A stretch of 64,000 nt of DNA from Parasulfuritortus cantonensis. GTDB taxonomy: Bacteria > Pseudomonadota > Gammaproteobacteria > Burkholderiales > Thiobacillaceae. Position 1 is the stretch's first letter; every line of letters starts with the position of its first letter. A program made the translations under genes and the position numbers. The notes under the pieces are model-generated. The model made no database searches. It was not told the origin of the DNA and worked only from the letters and a program-made list of their open reading frames with translations. Positions 51,021 to 61,123 of this stretch are shown here, piece by piece. The stretch spans positions 62,001-126,000 of the forward strand of contig NZ_SJZB01000014.1 of NCBI RefSeq assembly GCF_004337445.1, in the 5' to 3' direction.

Positions 51021-52913
51021 TTAACCATCCTTGCCAAGGGGAATAACGGCAGTTATCCGGCAGCCTTTACCCGGGCTGGACCGGACCTCGAACTCGCCGC
51101 CCAGGCCGTGCACGCGCTCGCGCATGCCGCGCAGGCCGAGATGATCCGAATTCGGCCCGCCGGGCGGCGCCGCCGAGGGGTCGAAGCCGACCCCGTCGTC
51201 GCTGACCGACAGGCTGAGGGCGTCCGCGCTACGGGTCAGGACGACCGCCGCGGTCGCCGCACTGGCGTGCCGCACGGCGTTGGTGAGGGCTTCCTGGACG
51301 ACCCGGAAGCAGGTCATCTCCACCGGCCCCGGCAGGCGCTCCAGGCCGAGGTTCTCGGACAGGCTGACCGCCATCATGGCGTGGCTGCGCAGCAGCTCCA
51401 GGTGCCCGCGCACGGCGGCGGCCAGGCCGAGGTCGTCGAGCTGCGGCGGGCGCAGCTGGTGCACGATGCGACGGACCGTCTTCATCAGCTCGGCGGTGAT
51501 CTGGCGCGCGTTCTGCAAGGGCTCGGCGGCCTCCGGGCCGGCCTGCCGGCGCCGGACCATCTCCAGGTTGATGTTCAGCGCCGCCAGCATCTGGCCGACC
51601 TCGTCGTGCAGTTCCAGGCTGAGCCGGCGGCGCTCCTCCTCCACCTTGTTGCGCTCCGCCTCGGCGTGGCGCTCCTCGCTGGCGCGCAGGCGCTCGTCCA
51701 TGAGCTTGCGCTCGGTGATGTCCTCGGCCATGCCGGCGATCCGGCAGATGCGGCCGGCCGGATCGCGCACGCCGTAGCCGTGCGCCTTGATCCAGCGCTC
51801 GCTGCCGTCGGGCCGCACCACCCGGTACTCGGGCAGGTCGATCTCGCTCTGGTCGCCGGCCTTCTTCGCGGCCAGGTAGGCCGACACCCGGGCCCGGTCG
51901 TCGGCCCGCACGGCGGCCAGCCAGGCCCCGGCGTCGAGGTACAGCGAGGCCCGGTCGCGCCCCCAGACCGTCTCGTAGGCCGGGCTGACGTAGTGGACGG
52001 TGCGCCAGTCCGGCGACACCAGCCAGAACACCTCGTTGATGTGTTCGGCCAGTTCGCGCAGGTTGCGCTCGCTCGCCCGCAGTTCCGACTCGGTATCGGC
52101 CAGCCGGGCGGCCAGCCGGTCGGTCAGCTGGTTGTTCAGGCGCAGCACCTCGCGTTCCGATGCCCGCAGCTTGGTGACGTCCGCGATGCTGACGACGGTG
52201 TAGCGACGGGCGCCGACCCGCATGGGGCCGAGGCCGATCTCGACCGGGAATTCGCTGCCGTCCTTGCGCCGGCCGAACAGCTCCCGCGACGCGCCCATCG
52301 CGCGCGGCCGGGTCTCTTCGGCGAACCGGGCGCGCAGGCCGGCGTGCTGCCGGCGCAGATGCTCCGGCATGAGCCGTTCCACCGCCTGCCCGACCAGCTC
52401 GGCTTCGGCATAGCCGAACACCTCGGCGACGCGGCCGTTGGCGCGCACGATGCGGCCGTCCTCCGCGACCACCAGCACGGCCTCGGCGATGGCTTCGACG
52501 ATATCGTCGAACTGGGGCTGGCGCTCCGGGATCTGCCACTGCACGCGCACCGAGACGCGGCCCAGCTCGGGATGGTCGAGGCGATAGATGCGGGCGTCGA
52601 CCCAGAACTCGGTGCCGTCCTTGCGCCGGCTCCTGAGCTCGCCCTGCCAGGTCGCCTGGCCGGCCTGGGCCGCCGTGTCCTGCTCGCTGCAACCGGGGTG
52701 GAGGCGGTCGAGCGGCAGGCCGACCAGTTCGCCGGCCGGGTAGCCGAACATGGCGTCCCAGGCCGGATTGGCGTAGCGGATGAGGCCGGCCGCGTCGACC
52801 AGCGCCACGGCGTTGAGCAGGCGCCCGGCGACCTCGGTGAACGGGATGGCGGCCACCCCGGCCGTCGCCGGGCCGGTATCGGCCGCGCTACCGCTGCTCC
52901 TGGACCCGTTCAT
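51021..52913 (-). CDS. PAS-domain sensor histidine kinase of the NarX/DegS (HisKA_3) type
   Basis: 630 residues without membrane segments. Three PAS/PAC units: residues about 25-130, 130-260 (VEAIAEAVLVVAEDGRIVRANGRVAEVFGY) and 290-420 (LAEHINEVFWLVSPDWRTVHYVSPAYETVWG). The HisKA_3 phospho-His is in RRLSLELHDEVGQMLAALNI. The ATPase has AVRHASAATAAVVL and SDDGVGFDP. It is a cytosolic sensor, signal unknown, for the NarL-type regulator downstream. It begins 45 bp after the ADP-ribosyltransferase-like gene. Confidence 0.9.
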   Translation of the reverse strand: MNGSRSSGSAADTGPATAGVAAIPFTEVAGRLLNAVALVDAAGLIRYANPAWDAMFGYPAGELVGLPLDRLHPGCSEQDTAAQAGQATWQGELRSRRKDGTEFWVDARIYRLDHPELGRVSVRVQWQIPERQPQFDDIVEAIAEAVLVVAEDGRIVRANGRVAEVFGYAEAELVGQAVERLMPEHLRRQHAGLRARFAEETRPRAMGASRELFGRRKDGSEFPVEIGLGPMRVGARRYTVVSIADVTKLRASEREVLRLNNQLTDRLAARLADTESELRASERNLRELAEHINEVFWLVSPDWRTVHYVSPAYETVWGRDRASLYLDAGAWLAAVRADDRARVSAYLAAKKAGDQSEIDLPEYRVVRPDGSERWIKAHGYGVRDPAGRICRIAGMAEDITERKLMDERLRASEERHAEAERNKVEEERRRLSLELHDEVGQMLAALNINLEMVRRRQAGPEAAEPLQNARQITAELMKTVRRIVHQLRPPQLDDLGLAAAVRGHLELLRSHAMMAVSLSENLGLERLPGPVEMTCFRVVQEALTNAVRHASAATAAVVLTRSADALSLSVSDDGVGFDPSAAPPGGPNSDHLGLRGMRERVHGLGGEFEVRSSPGKGCRITAVIPLGKDG

Positions 52914-52958
52914 CGCTAGGCTCCCTTCACGGAACGGCCGCCGGGCGGCCCCGGCCGG

Positions 52959-54029
52959 TCAGGCCTGTTTCTTGCCGCTCAACAGCTTGTACACCTTCTC
53001 GGCGGCGTCCTTCTCCTCGCTGACGAAGTGGTCGCGCAGGTAGATCGGACCGGTGAACTTCGGGAAGGCGCCCTTGGTCACCTGCCGGAAGCCCATCACG
53101 TTCTCCCAGGTCACGGCGCCCGGCATGGCGATCTCCTGCTCGCCGAAGATGGTCGTCCATTGGTGCTTGGCCTGGTCCGGCACGACGTAGCCGCCGTCGA
53201 TCCGGGTCACGTAGACCCAGCCCGCGGTGCTGCTGTTCGAGGCGTAGCCCTTGGCCACGGTGACCGCCCGGGTGGTGGAGATGAAGCCCTTCATGGCCTC
53301 TTCCGCCAGCATCCGGCCGAGGTGGAATTGCTCCAGGTCGACCATCATGCGCCAGGTGCCGTAGTGCCAGACCGCCTGTTTCATGGTCTGGTCGGGGATC
53401 GACTTCTGGATGGCATCGCGGAACTGCGGCCAGGTGATGTCCATCCCCGCGCGGTCCTTCAACCAGCGGCTGAACTGCTTGTAGACGACGTTCTCGACGT
53501 ACCAGTCGTCCGTGCGCGTGATGGGCGGCTTGAAGCCGCCCGCGTTCTTGATCGCCAGCGGGTCGCGCTTGTCGCCCCGGAAGGTGAACGCGCGCACCCG
53601 GTCGAAGCCCTTGTGCAGCGCCCAGTCGGTCGCGAAGGTGCTCTTCAGGTGGGTGGCGCCGCTGGCCACCTGGCTGTTGTGGAAGCCTTGGTCGGCCTTG
53701 GCGATGATGGCCGGCGTGTTGATCTTCTGGTAGCCCGGGGCCGGCTGCTTGACCGCTACGCCCTGGCGGTGCCCGCCCATCTGCACGCCGCTCCGGCTCG
53801 CCCCGGCCGCTGGGCTGGCCGCCGTCCAGGCGTGGTCGAGCATCTTCTGCATGGCCGGCGGCAGCGGCAGCATGGGCAGCTTGGACTTGCTGTTGATGTA
53901 ACCGAGCGTGCCGCCGCTCCAGCTCATGTTGCCCTCCTGCTCCTCGCCGGCGTATTTGCCTTCCGGATCGTACTCGCCGAATTCGATGTAGCGGTGCACG
54001 CCCTGGGTAAGTTTCTTCTTGAAGCTCAT
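52959..54029 (-). CDS. Putative R-S-E class ADP-ribosyltransferase (cholera/pertussis-toxin-like fold)
   Basis: 356 residues, no signal peptide. Three motifs in the correct order match arginine-type mono-ADP-ribosyltransferases. FRGDKRDPLAIKNAGGFKPP (Arg151, Asp153, Arg155) parallels the NAD-binding YRxDxRPP of cholera, heat-labile and pertussis toxin A chains. GFISTTRA (Ser251-Thr252-Thr253) parallels the STS strand. FGEQEIAMPGAVTWENVMGF (Glu297, Glu299) parallels YEQEV...GGI of the catalytic ExE loop. The Arg-to-Ser distance is about 45 residues longer than in cholera toxin. Residues 1-140 are unrecognised. It lies 63 bp downstream of hoxJ on the same strand, so co-transcription with the H2 sensor is possible. 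Substrate unknown; it could be a secreted effector or an internal modifier. No ADP-ribosylglycohydrolase is seen nearby. Confidence 0.65.
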   Translation of the reverse strand: MSFKKKLTQGVHRYIEFGEYDPEGKYAGEEQEGNMSWSGGTLGYINSKSKLPMLPLPPAMQKMLDHAWTAASPAAGASRSGVQMGGHRQGVAVKQPAPGYQKINTPAIIAKADQGFHNSQVASGATHLKSTFATDWALHKGFDRVRAFTFRGDKRDPLAIKNAGGFKPPITRTDDWYVENVVYKQFSRWLKDRAGMDITWPQFRDAIQKSIPDQTMKQAVWHYGTWRMMVDLEQFHLGRMLAEEAMKGFISTTRAVTVAKGYASNSSTAGWVYVTRIDGGYVVPDQAKHQWTTIFGEQEIAMPGAVTWENVMGFRQVTKGAFPKFTGPIYLRDHFVSEEKDAAEKVYKLLSGKKQA

Positions 54030-54092
54030 TTGTCGTTGCCCTCTTCTCTGCTGATCGTCGTCGTTATGTCCGGCTCGCCGCCGGCAGTTTGG

Positions 54093-55460
54093 TCATGGCC
54101 GCGCCAGGGGCATGGTCATGACGAATTCGGCGCCGCCGTCGGGGTGGTTGCCGGCGCTCAGGCGGCCGTCGTGGCGCTCGACGATGCCGTAGCTGATCGC
54201 CAGGCCCAGGCCGGTGCCCTGGCCGACCGGCTTGGTCGTGAAAAAGGGTTCGAACACGTGTGCCAGGCTGTCCTCCGGGATGCCCGGCCCGCTGTCGTGG
54301 AAACGCACCTCGACCCGGTTTCCGACCCGGGCGGCGTGGATGCGCAGGACCCGTTCCGGCTGCCCGGCCGTGGCGTCGCAGGCGTTCTGGACCAGGTTCA
54401 TGATCACCTGCTGCATCTGGCCCGGCGACCCGAATACGTTGATGCCCTCCGGGATGTCCATGTCGACCCGGAAACCGTCCGACGCCGCCTTGCTCACCCA
54501 GTGCACGGCGCGCTCGATCACGTCGGTGAGGTTGAAGGCCTGGAAGGCGTTGCGGTCGACCGCCGAGAAGCGCTTCAGGCTGTCGACGATGTCGCGCGTG
54601 CGCTCGGCCCCCTCGACGGTGCCCTCGATCAGGGACGGCAGGTCGGCGAGCAGGTGGTCGATGCGCAGCTCGGCGCGCAGGCCGGCCAGGGCCTCGGCCG
54701 GGGCGCCGCCGTGGATCGCCGCCAGGTAGCGTTCCAGGCGCCCGGTATAGCGCTGCAGGGCATGGACGTTGCCGAGCACGAAGCTGATCGGGTTGTTGAG
54801 CTCGTGGGCGACCCCGGCGACCAGGCGCCCGAGCGAGGCCATCTTCTCGGCGTGGAGCAGCTGCTGCTGGGTCTTCTGGAGGTCCTCGTGCGCCTCGCGC
54901 AGGGCCTGGTAGGCCTTGCGCAGCTCGCCCACCGGGCGCCCGGTGACCACCATGCCGACGCGGGCGCCGGCGTGGTTGAAACGCGGCGTGCAGTTGAGCG
55001 AGACCGGCATGGCGCCGCCGTCGGCGGCACGCAGGTTCAACTCGCAGTCGTGCACGGAGCGGTCGCCGTGGCCGGTGAACATGCGCTCGGCGGCGGCGCG
55101 CGAGCCGTCGTCGGCGAACAGCTCGAACATCGGCCGGCCGATCAGCCGTTCCGGGGTGTCGCCCGAGCAGGCCTGCAGGGACGGGTTGACCTCCTCGATG
55201 CGGCCGTCGTGGTCGCACACCACCAGGATGTCGGACATCGACGACAGCACCGACATCACGAAACGCTGCGACTCCTCGAGGGCGGCGTTCTTCTCCTCCA
55301 GGGCGACTTCGTACTGGAGCAGGTCGTTGTAGACCTCGTCCATCTTCCGGATCACCTCGATCCAGACCTCCTCGCCGAGGCCGCCCAGCCCGTCCTCGGC
55401 GCCGAGCGCCTCGAGCATCGCCGTCGGCAGTACCGGTTCGGGCTTGCGCAGCTTGTCCAT
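54093..55460 (-). CDS. hoxJ: Hydrogen-sensing histidine kinase HoxJ/HupT
   Basis: 455 residues, soluble. An N-terminal region precedes a coiled coil ([16 protein letters not shown]), a PAS domain ([20 protein letters not shown]), HisKA of the NtrB/HupT type ([19 protein letters not shown]) and an ATPase ([22 protein letters not shown]). HoxJ binds the regulatory hydrogenase HoxBC and, without H2, phosphorylates and so silences the HoxA regulator. The ATG overlaps the hoxC TGA. Confidence 0.92.
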   Translation of the reverse strand: MDKLRKPEPVLPTAMLEALGAEDGLGGLGEEVWIEVIRKMDEVYNDLLQYEVALEEKNAALEESQRFVMSVLSSMSDILVVCDHDGRIEEVNPSLQACSGDTPERLIGRPMFELFADDGSRAAAERMFTGHGDRSVHDCELNLRAADGGAMPVSLNCTPRFNHAGARVGMVVTGRPVGELRKAYQALREAHEDLQKTQQQLLHAEKMASLGRLVAGVAHELNNPISFVLGNVHALQRYTGRLERYLAAIHGGAPAEALAGLRAELRIDHLLADLPSLIEGTVEGAERTRDIVDSLKRFSAVDRNAFQAFNLTDVIERAVHWVSKAASDGFRVDMDIPEGINVFGSPGQMQQVIMNLVQNACDATAGQPERVLRIHAARVGNRVEVRFHDSGPGIPEDSLAHVFEPFFTTKPVGQGTGLGLAISYGIVERHDGRLSAGNHPDGGAEFVMTMPLARP

Positions 55461-56896
55461 CAGTGCACCGTGCAGGCCATGCAGGGATCGAAGGAGCGCA
55501 CGACGTGCTGGACCGGCGTCAGGTCGCCGCCCGGCACCGCCAGGCCGGCGAGCGCCTGTTCCAGGGCGCCGGGCGTGCCGGCGCCGTCGCGCGGCGAGAA
55601 GTTCCAGGTGGTCGGGGCGACGACCTGGTAGCGCGCGATGCGGCCCTGGCGCACCACCAGCCAGTGGCCCAGGCTGCCGCGCGCCGCCTCGGCCAGGCCG
55701 ACCGCCTCGCCGTCGTCGGGCAGGGCCAGGGCGTCGCACCAGGGTGCGCCCGGCTCGATGGCGCGCGCCCAGTCCTCCATGACCGGCACCACGGCGGCCA
55801 GTTCGAGCAGGCGCGCGAGCACCCGCGCCGTGACGCTGCCGCCCCGCTCCGCCACCAGAGCGCGCACGAGCGGCTGCCCGGCCACCATCTGGCGCGCCAA
55901 GGCGCCCGTCTCGACGACCTCGCCGCGATAACGCGGTGCCTTGCACCAAGTGTAGGCCCCGGGCTTGTCCGGGTCCGGCACGGTCCGGCCGAGCAGGGGC
56001 GGCAGGGTGCCGCCTTCCAGCCAGGCATGGCTGACGTCCTCGCTGACCGCCTCGACGTCCAGCCCGGCGACCCGGCCGTCGCGCCACACCCCGGCCGGCC
56101 AGAGGCGGCCATCCGGCCCGGCATAGGCGCCGTAGCTGAGGAAACGGTCGCCGGCGCGGCCGGCACGGTCCAGGCCGAGGTCGTCGGCAATGGCGAGGAA
56201 GCGGCGCAGGTCGCCGCCGCCGGCACGGCGCCAGCGCGCCAGGTCGTCGAGCCCGGCCAGGCCGGTGACCGCCTCCAGGCGGTCGCCGAACAGGTGCTGC
56301 TCGAGGAAACGCCGGAAGTCGCGCACCAGGCCCACCAGCTGGAGGACGTCGCCCGCGGCGAGCGGGCGCGCGCTGCCGCCCGGGCGCAGGCTCAGGGTGT
56401 GCGGCCACTTGCCCGCCATCAGGCCCATCAGGTGCATGAAGGCGGCGCGTGCCGGCAGGACGTCGCGCGCCGCCGTGCCCTCGACCGCCCGGAAGCGCGC
56501 CGCGGCCTCGTCGTACCAGGGCCGCCCGGCGTACGCCGGGCGCGCGAAGTCGGGCATGAAGAAGAGGTAGAAATGGGTCAGGTGGTCGGCCAGGTTCTCG
56601 CAGGCGCCGACCAGGCACTCCGCCAACAGGCCGTTGCGGGTGGCCGCGGCGCCGGCCAGGTTGCGCAGGGCGGCGGCGGCGGCGATGCTTTGCGAGACCG
56701 AGCAGATGCCGCAGATGCGTGGCACGATGGTCAGGGCGTCCTCGCTCGGCCGTCCCGGCAGCATGGCCTCGAAGCCCCGGTACAGCGAGGCGCTGATGCT
56801 GGCCGCCGCGATGCGCTCGTCCTCGATGTCCAGGCGCACCTCGAGGTCGCCCTCGACCCGGTTGAAGGGCCCGACGATCCGGCGTTCGCGCGTCAT
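55460..56896 (-). CDS. hoxC: Regulatory (H2-sensing) hydrogenase large subunit HoxC/HupV
   Basis: 478 residues. It has NiFe ligands RICGICSVSQSIAAA (with Gln where energy-converting enzymes have His, as in sensor hydrogenases) and DPCMACTVH. The protein stops at that His, so there is no peptide for HupD to remove. This is the hallmark of HupV/HoxC. With HoxB it binds H2 and signals to HoxJ in the cytosol. Overlaps on both sides show tight coupling. Confidence 0.95.
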   Translation of the reverse strand: MTRERRIVGPFNRVEGDLEVRLDIEDERIAAASISASLYRGFEAMLPGRPSEDALTIVPRICGICSVSQSIAAAAALRNLAGAAATRNGLLAECLVGACENLADHLTHFYLFFMPDFARPAYAGRPWYDEAAARFRAVEGTAARDVLPARAAFMHLMGLMAGKWPHTLSLRPGGSARPLAAGDVLQLVGLVRDFRRFLEQHLFGDRLEAVTGLAGLDDLARWRRAGGGDLRRFLAIADDLGLDRAGRAGDRFLSYGAYAGPDGRLWPAGVWRDGRVAGLDVEAVSEDVSHAWLEGGTLPPLLGRTVPDPDKPGAYTWCKAPRYRGEVVETGALARQMVAGQPLVRALVAERGGSVTARVLARLLELAAVVPVMEDWARAIEPGAPWCDALALPDDGEAVGLAEAARGSLGHWLVVRQGRIARYQVVAPTTWNFSPRDGAGTPGALEQALAGLAVPGGDLTPVQHVVRSFDPCMACTVH

Positions 56897-57897
56897 TTCG
56901 CCCCCGCCTTGCTGGCCGGCGGCACCACGATGTGGTCGGACACCGCGTTGTCGCGCACCCGTTTGGGCGTCGCCGACTTGGACAGGGCGGCCAGGGCCAC
57001 GAACCAGGCGCGCGGCATGTCGACCGGCAGGCCGACCGGGATGCCGGCCAGCTTGGGCGTCTGCTCGAAGGCGTGGCCGGGGGCCTCGAAGCCGGGCTCG
57101 GTACAGCGGATGCAGGCATAGCCGCCACGCAGGCAGGAGCCGGAACCGTTCCAGAGCCGCATGTTGCAGTCGGCGTGCGCCTGGGTGCCCTTGCAGCCCA
57201 GGTTCTCCATCAGGCAGCCCTGGTCGGAAGCCTTGCCGGCGCTGGCCTTGAATTCGTAGTACTCGTTGCGCGGGCAGCCGTGGTGGACCAGGTGGTCGGT
57301 GTACAGGCGCGGGCGCCGGTAGGCGTCGAGCTGGTCCATGCCGAAACGGCCCAGGCCGATGCCGAGCAGGGTGTCGAGCAGCCAGCCGGGATGGATCGGA
57401 CAGCCGGCGACGTTGATCACCGGCAGGCCGGCGCCGGCCCGGAAGTCGCGCCCGAGCAGGCCGCCCGGGGTCTCGCCGTCGTATTGCAGGCCGGTGGCGC
57501 CGCCCGGGTTGCCGCCGACGGCGTTGATGCCGCCCCAGGCGGCACAGCTGCCCACCGCGACGACGTGACGGGCACGGCCGGCGAGCTCGCGCAGCCAGTG
57601 GATCATCGGCCGGCCGGTGCCGGCCAGGATGTGGAAACGGCCGCTGCCGTGCGGGCCGGTCATGGGCGAGCCTTCCAGGCAGAGTATGTCCAGGCGCTCG
57701 CGGCCCTCCGCGCAGGCGGCCAGGACGGCCAGGGCCTCGTCGCCGCTGGCCTCGCTCAGGCTCGGATGCCAGAGCAGCCGGATGCCGGCGTCGGCCAGGC
57801 GGTCGACCAGGTTGGGCTGCTCGGCGTTGAGCAGGGACAGCGTGCAGCCGCCGCAACCGCCCGACTGCAGCCAGAGCAGGTTGAGCGGCTCAGCCAT
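56893..57897 (-). CDS. hoxB: Regulatory hydrogenase small subunit HoxB/HupU
   Basis: 334 residues from ATG 57897. No Tat signal and no C-terminal anchor, so it is cytosolic. The proximal cluster motif is SGGCGGCTLSLLN and GSCAAWGG, lacking the two extra cysteines of HupS. VAGCPIHPGW, HHGCPRNEYYEF and CIRCTEPGFE hold the other ligands. It forms the sensor with HoxC. It overlaps hoxA by 8 bp. Confidence 0.94.
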   Translation of the reverse strand: MAEPLNLLWLQSGGCGGCTLSLLNAEQPNLVDRLADAGIRLLWHPSLSEASGDEALAVLAACAEGRERLDILCLEGSPMTGPHGSGRFHILAGTGRPMIHWLRELAGRARHVVAVGSCAAWGGINAVGGNPGGATGLQYDGETPGGLLGRDFRAGAGLPVINVAGCPIHPGWLLDTLLGIGLGRFGMDQLDAYRRPRLYTDHLVHHGCPRNEYYEFKASAGKASDQGCLMENLGCKGTQAHADCNMRLWNGSGSCLRGGYACIRCTEPGFEAPGHAFEQTPKLAGIPVGLPVDMPRAWFVALAALSKSATPKRVRDNAVSDHIVVPPASKAGAK

Positions 57898-59374
57898 CCT
57901 CCCTCCCCAGCGTCCTGGCCGGACGCCCGCGCCCGCGTACCGGGACGCTGACGCCGAGCCGGCGCAGCTTGGCGCGCAGGCCCGGCCGGGACAGGCCGAG
58001 CTCGCTGGCGGCATGGGTGAGGTTGCCGTCGTGCTTGCGCAGGGCCTCGCAGAGCAGGCGTGCCTCCATGGCGTCGAGGCGGCCGCCGGCCGGCGTGCCG
58101 GCCTCGTCGCGCGGCGGGCGCAGGCCGGCCAGGCTGGCCTGCTGGCGGATCGCCAGGGCCAGGGCGTCGAGATCGAGCAGGGCCCGGTCCGACACCACCA
58201 GCATGCGCTGGATCTCGTTCTGCAGTTCGCGCACGTTGCCGGGCCAGGCGTAGGCCTGCATGCAGGCCAGCACCTCGGGGGCGAAGCCGTCGACCCGGCG
58301 GCCCAGGTTGGCGCTCACCTTGGCCAGGATGCGGCGCGCCAGTTCGGGGATGTCCATGGGCCGCTCGCGCAGGGCCGGCACGCGCACGGGCACCGTCGCC
58401 AGGCGGTAGTAGAGGTCCTCGCGGAAACGCCCGGCGCGGACCTCGTCCTCCAGGTGGCGGTTGGTCGCGGCGACCACGCGCACGTCCACCGCGACCGTGC
58501 GGCTGCTGCCCAGGGGCCGGAACTCGCCCTCCTGGAGCACGCGCAGGAGCTTGACCTGGAAGGCCGCCGAGGTCTCGCCGATCTCGTCCAGGAACAGGGT
58601 GCCGCCATGGGCCTGCTGGAACAGGCCGACGCGGTCCTGGCTGGCGCCGGTATAGGCGCCCTTCTTGTGGCCGAACAGTTCGGACTCCAGCAGGGTGTCG
58701 GGCAGGGCGCCGCAGTTCTCGACCACGAACGGCTGCTCGGCGCGGCCGCCGCCGTAGTGGATGGCGCGCGCCAGGAGTTCCTTGCCGGTGCCCGATTCGC
58801 CCTCGATCAGCACCGGCACGTCGTAGTTCGCGGCCCGCTCGACCAGCTGGCAGACCGCCTGCATGGGACTGTCCGCCGCGCGCACGATGGCATCCGGCGC
58901 GAAGGCCTGGCGCAGGCGCGCCCGGTTCTCGCCGACGCGGCCGCGCAGATGCGGTTCGGCGGCGCGCAATTCCAGGGTCAGGCGGTGGTTCTCGGTCTCC
59001 AGGCGCTGCAGTTCGGCGGCCCGGCGCAGGGTGAGCAGCAACTGGTCCGGGTGCCAGGGCTTGAGCAGGTACTGGTAGATGCCGGCCTCGTTGATGCCGG
59101 CGATGATGTCCTCGCTGTCGGTATAGCCGGAGATGATGATGCGAACGGTGTCCGGCCAGGCCTCGCGCACCTGGCGCAGGAAGGCGACGCCGCTCATGCC
59201 CGGCATGCGCTGGTCGGTGAGCACGACGTGGACGCGGTGGTCCTCCATGAGGGCGAGGGCCTCGGCGGCGCCCGACGCGGTAAGGACGTTGAAGTCCTCG
59301 TCCAGGGTGCGGCGCAACGCCTCCTGCGAACGCGGCTCGTCGTCAACGACCAGGATGGTCGACAACTCGGTCAA
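57890..59374 (-). CDS. hoxA: NtrC-family sigma-54 activator HoxA/HupR
   Basis: 494 residues from TTG 59374, preceded by GGAGGAG at good spacing. Receiver with Asp in [13 protein letters not shown]. The AAA+ domain has Walker A GESGTGKE, the sigma-54 loop GAYTGA (Tyr for the usual Phe) and Walker [12 protein letters not shown]. The C-terminal Fis-type HTH reads [21 protein letters not shown]. It should activate the -24/-12 promoter of hupS when H2 is present. It is first in the hoxABCJ run. The 170 bp upstream (59375-59544) show only a weak CATGG...CCATG inverted repeat. Confidence 0.94.
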   Translation of the reverse strand: MTELSTILVVDDEPRSQEALRRTLDEDFNVLTASGAAEALALMEDHRVHVVLTDQRMPGMSGVAFLRQVREAWPDTVRIIISGYTDSEDIIAGINEAGIYQYLLKPWHPDQLLLTLRRAAELQRLETENHRLTLELRAAEPHLRGRVGENRARLRQAFAPDAIVRAADSPMQAVCQLVERAANYDVPVLIEGESGTGKELLARAIHYGGGRAEQPFVVENCGALPDTLLESELFGHKKGAYTGASQDRVGLFQQAHGGTLFLDEIGETSAAFQVKLLRVLQEGEFRPLGSSRTVAVDVRVVAATNRHLEDEVRAGRFREDLYYRLATVPVRVPALRERPMDIPELARRILAKVSANLGRRVDGFAPEVLACMQAYAWPGNVRELQNEIQRMLVVSDRALLDLDALALAIRQQASLAGLRPPRDEAGTPAGGRLDAMEARLLCEALRKHDGNLTHAASELGLSRPGLRAKLRRLGVSVPVRGRGRPARTLGREDG

Positions 59375-59544
59375 TGGCGGTCTCCTCCATCTCGAAAATG
59401 GCGCCGGACGAACGGCCCGGAGGTGCGACCGCGGGGACAACGCGGCACCGGCCGGGATACAGCGAAACGGTATTGGATTTGTCTGCGGCGACGGTCGAGG
59501 CGCCGCCATGGCATGGATTCTATACCCATGCCCGACCGTCCTGG

Positions 59545-60624
59545 CTAGGCCGCGCGGGCCTGCTCGGGGCAGCTGCGGTCCCGGCGCGGACCGTCGTAGC
59601 GGACCTCGACGGCCGCCACCGTCGCGTCGCCCAGTTCCGCGTGCATGGCCAGGAGGGCCTCGGTCTCGGCCTGCCAGCGGGCCAGGCCCTGGCGCGCCGC
59701 CTGCTCGATGCCGGCCAGGTCGCCGCCCGCCTGCCAATGCTCGTAGGCCTGCGCCAGCTCGGGCGCCAGCTTGCGGCGCATGCCGACGAAGTTGGCGAAA
59801 AAGAAGTGCAGCGCCGCCGGGTCGCCGCGCTCGACCAGGCCCGGCAAGGTGGACAGGCAGTCCGCGTAGAGGTCGCGTACCGCCCGCACCATGATCTCGG
59901 CCCGGCTCCGCATCACGGTCAGCAGCAGGCCCTCCCAGGCCTCGCCCAGGGCGGCGCCGACGCGGGCCTCGCCGAGTTCGTGCAGGAGCACCGATTCCAT
60001 CTCGGTGGCGGTCATGGCATCCAGGGCCGCCTCCGGGGCGGTGTCGAACGGGTAGCAGGCGAGCGCCCTGGCCATGGCGTCGTTCTTGCGGCTCCAGCGC
60101 CATTCCTCGTACTTCTCCCAGAGCCAGCGGCGCAGCGCCTCGGTCCGGATGAACAGGGTGCGGTCCAGGTACATGCCCGGCGGGGCCTCGAGGTCGCGCG
60201 CCAGTTCGTGGCCGGTGACGTAGACGTCGAAGCCGTGCCGGCGTTCGCGCCGGAGCAGCTCGCCGAGGAAGAAGTGCGGCTTGCAGTGGCGGCCGTAGCC
60301 TCCGCTGTAGACATAGCCGTGTTCGAGCAGCACGGCATTGATGCGCGCCGCCTCGAACGGGTCGACCGGGCCGTCCGGCAGGGGCACGGGCTCGTAGGGG
60401 ACGGCCTCCAGGCCATCCCAGAGCTGGCCGCGCAGGTTCATCCAGTCGCCCACCTCGGCGCGGGCCATCTCGCGGCTGAGCGGGATGGCGTGTTCCCAGC
60501 GGTAGAGTTCGCGCATCTTGAGCAGGAAGGTGCACAGGGTCAGGTCGCCGGCGTGCTGGGCGTCCGAGATGTGGCAGTTTTGCCGGATAGCCCCGACAAT
60601 GGCGTCCAGATCGAAACCGGTCAT
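59545..60624 (-). CDS. Sfum_1244-family protein of unknown function
   Basis: 359 residues from ATG 60624; the frame is open further upstream, but the MTGFDLDAIV start suits the family. Recognisable stretches are WEHAIPLSREMARAEVGDWM, YSGGYGRHCKPHFFLGELL and HELGEARVGAALGEAWE (a conserved HExGE-like region that could bind metal). It is found in sulfur-oxidising and sulfate-reducing proteobacteria. No function is established. It is divergent from the EVE gene, separated by 49 bp. Confidence 0.7.
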   Translation of the reverse strand: MTGFDLDAIVGAIRQNCHISDAQHAGDLTLCTFLLKMRELYRWEHAIPLSREMARAEVGDWMNLRGQLWDGLEAVPYEPVPLPDGPVDPFEAARINAVLLEHGYVYSGGYGRHCKPHFFLGELLRRERRHGFDVYVTGHELARDLEAPPGMYLDRTLFIRTEALRRWLWEKYEEWRWSRKNDAMARALACYPFDTAPEAALDAMTATEMESVLLHELGEARVGAALGEAWEGLLLTVMRSRAEIMVRAVRDLYADCLSTLPGLVERGDPAALHFFFANFVGMRRKLAPELAQAYEHWQAGGDLAGIEQAARQGLARWQAETEALLAMHAELGDATVAAVEVRYDGPRRDRSCPEQARAA

Positions 60625-60673
60625 GGCAGAATATCCGAGAGATTTTGTCGGATTATAGATTGGAGAACGACGG

Positions 60674-61119
<446 letters not shown>

Positions 61120-61123
<4 letters not shown>

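Noticed and set aside
52959-54029. DraT-type nitrogenase ADP-ribosyltransferase
   Set aside because: The surrounding motifs follow the toxin A-chain pattern, and no DraG or nif gene is present.
59375-59544. Sigma-54 promoter for hoxA
   Set aside because: No TGGCAC-N5-TTGC-like pair on the minus strand; only weak -10-like TATAGA and a short inverted repeat.
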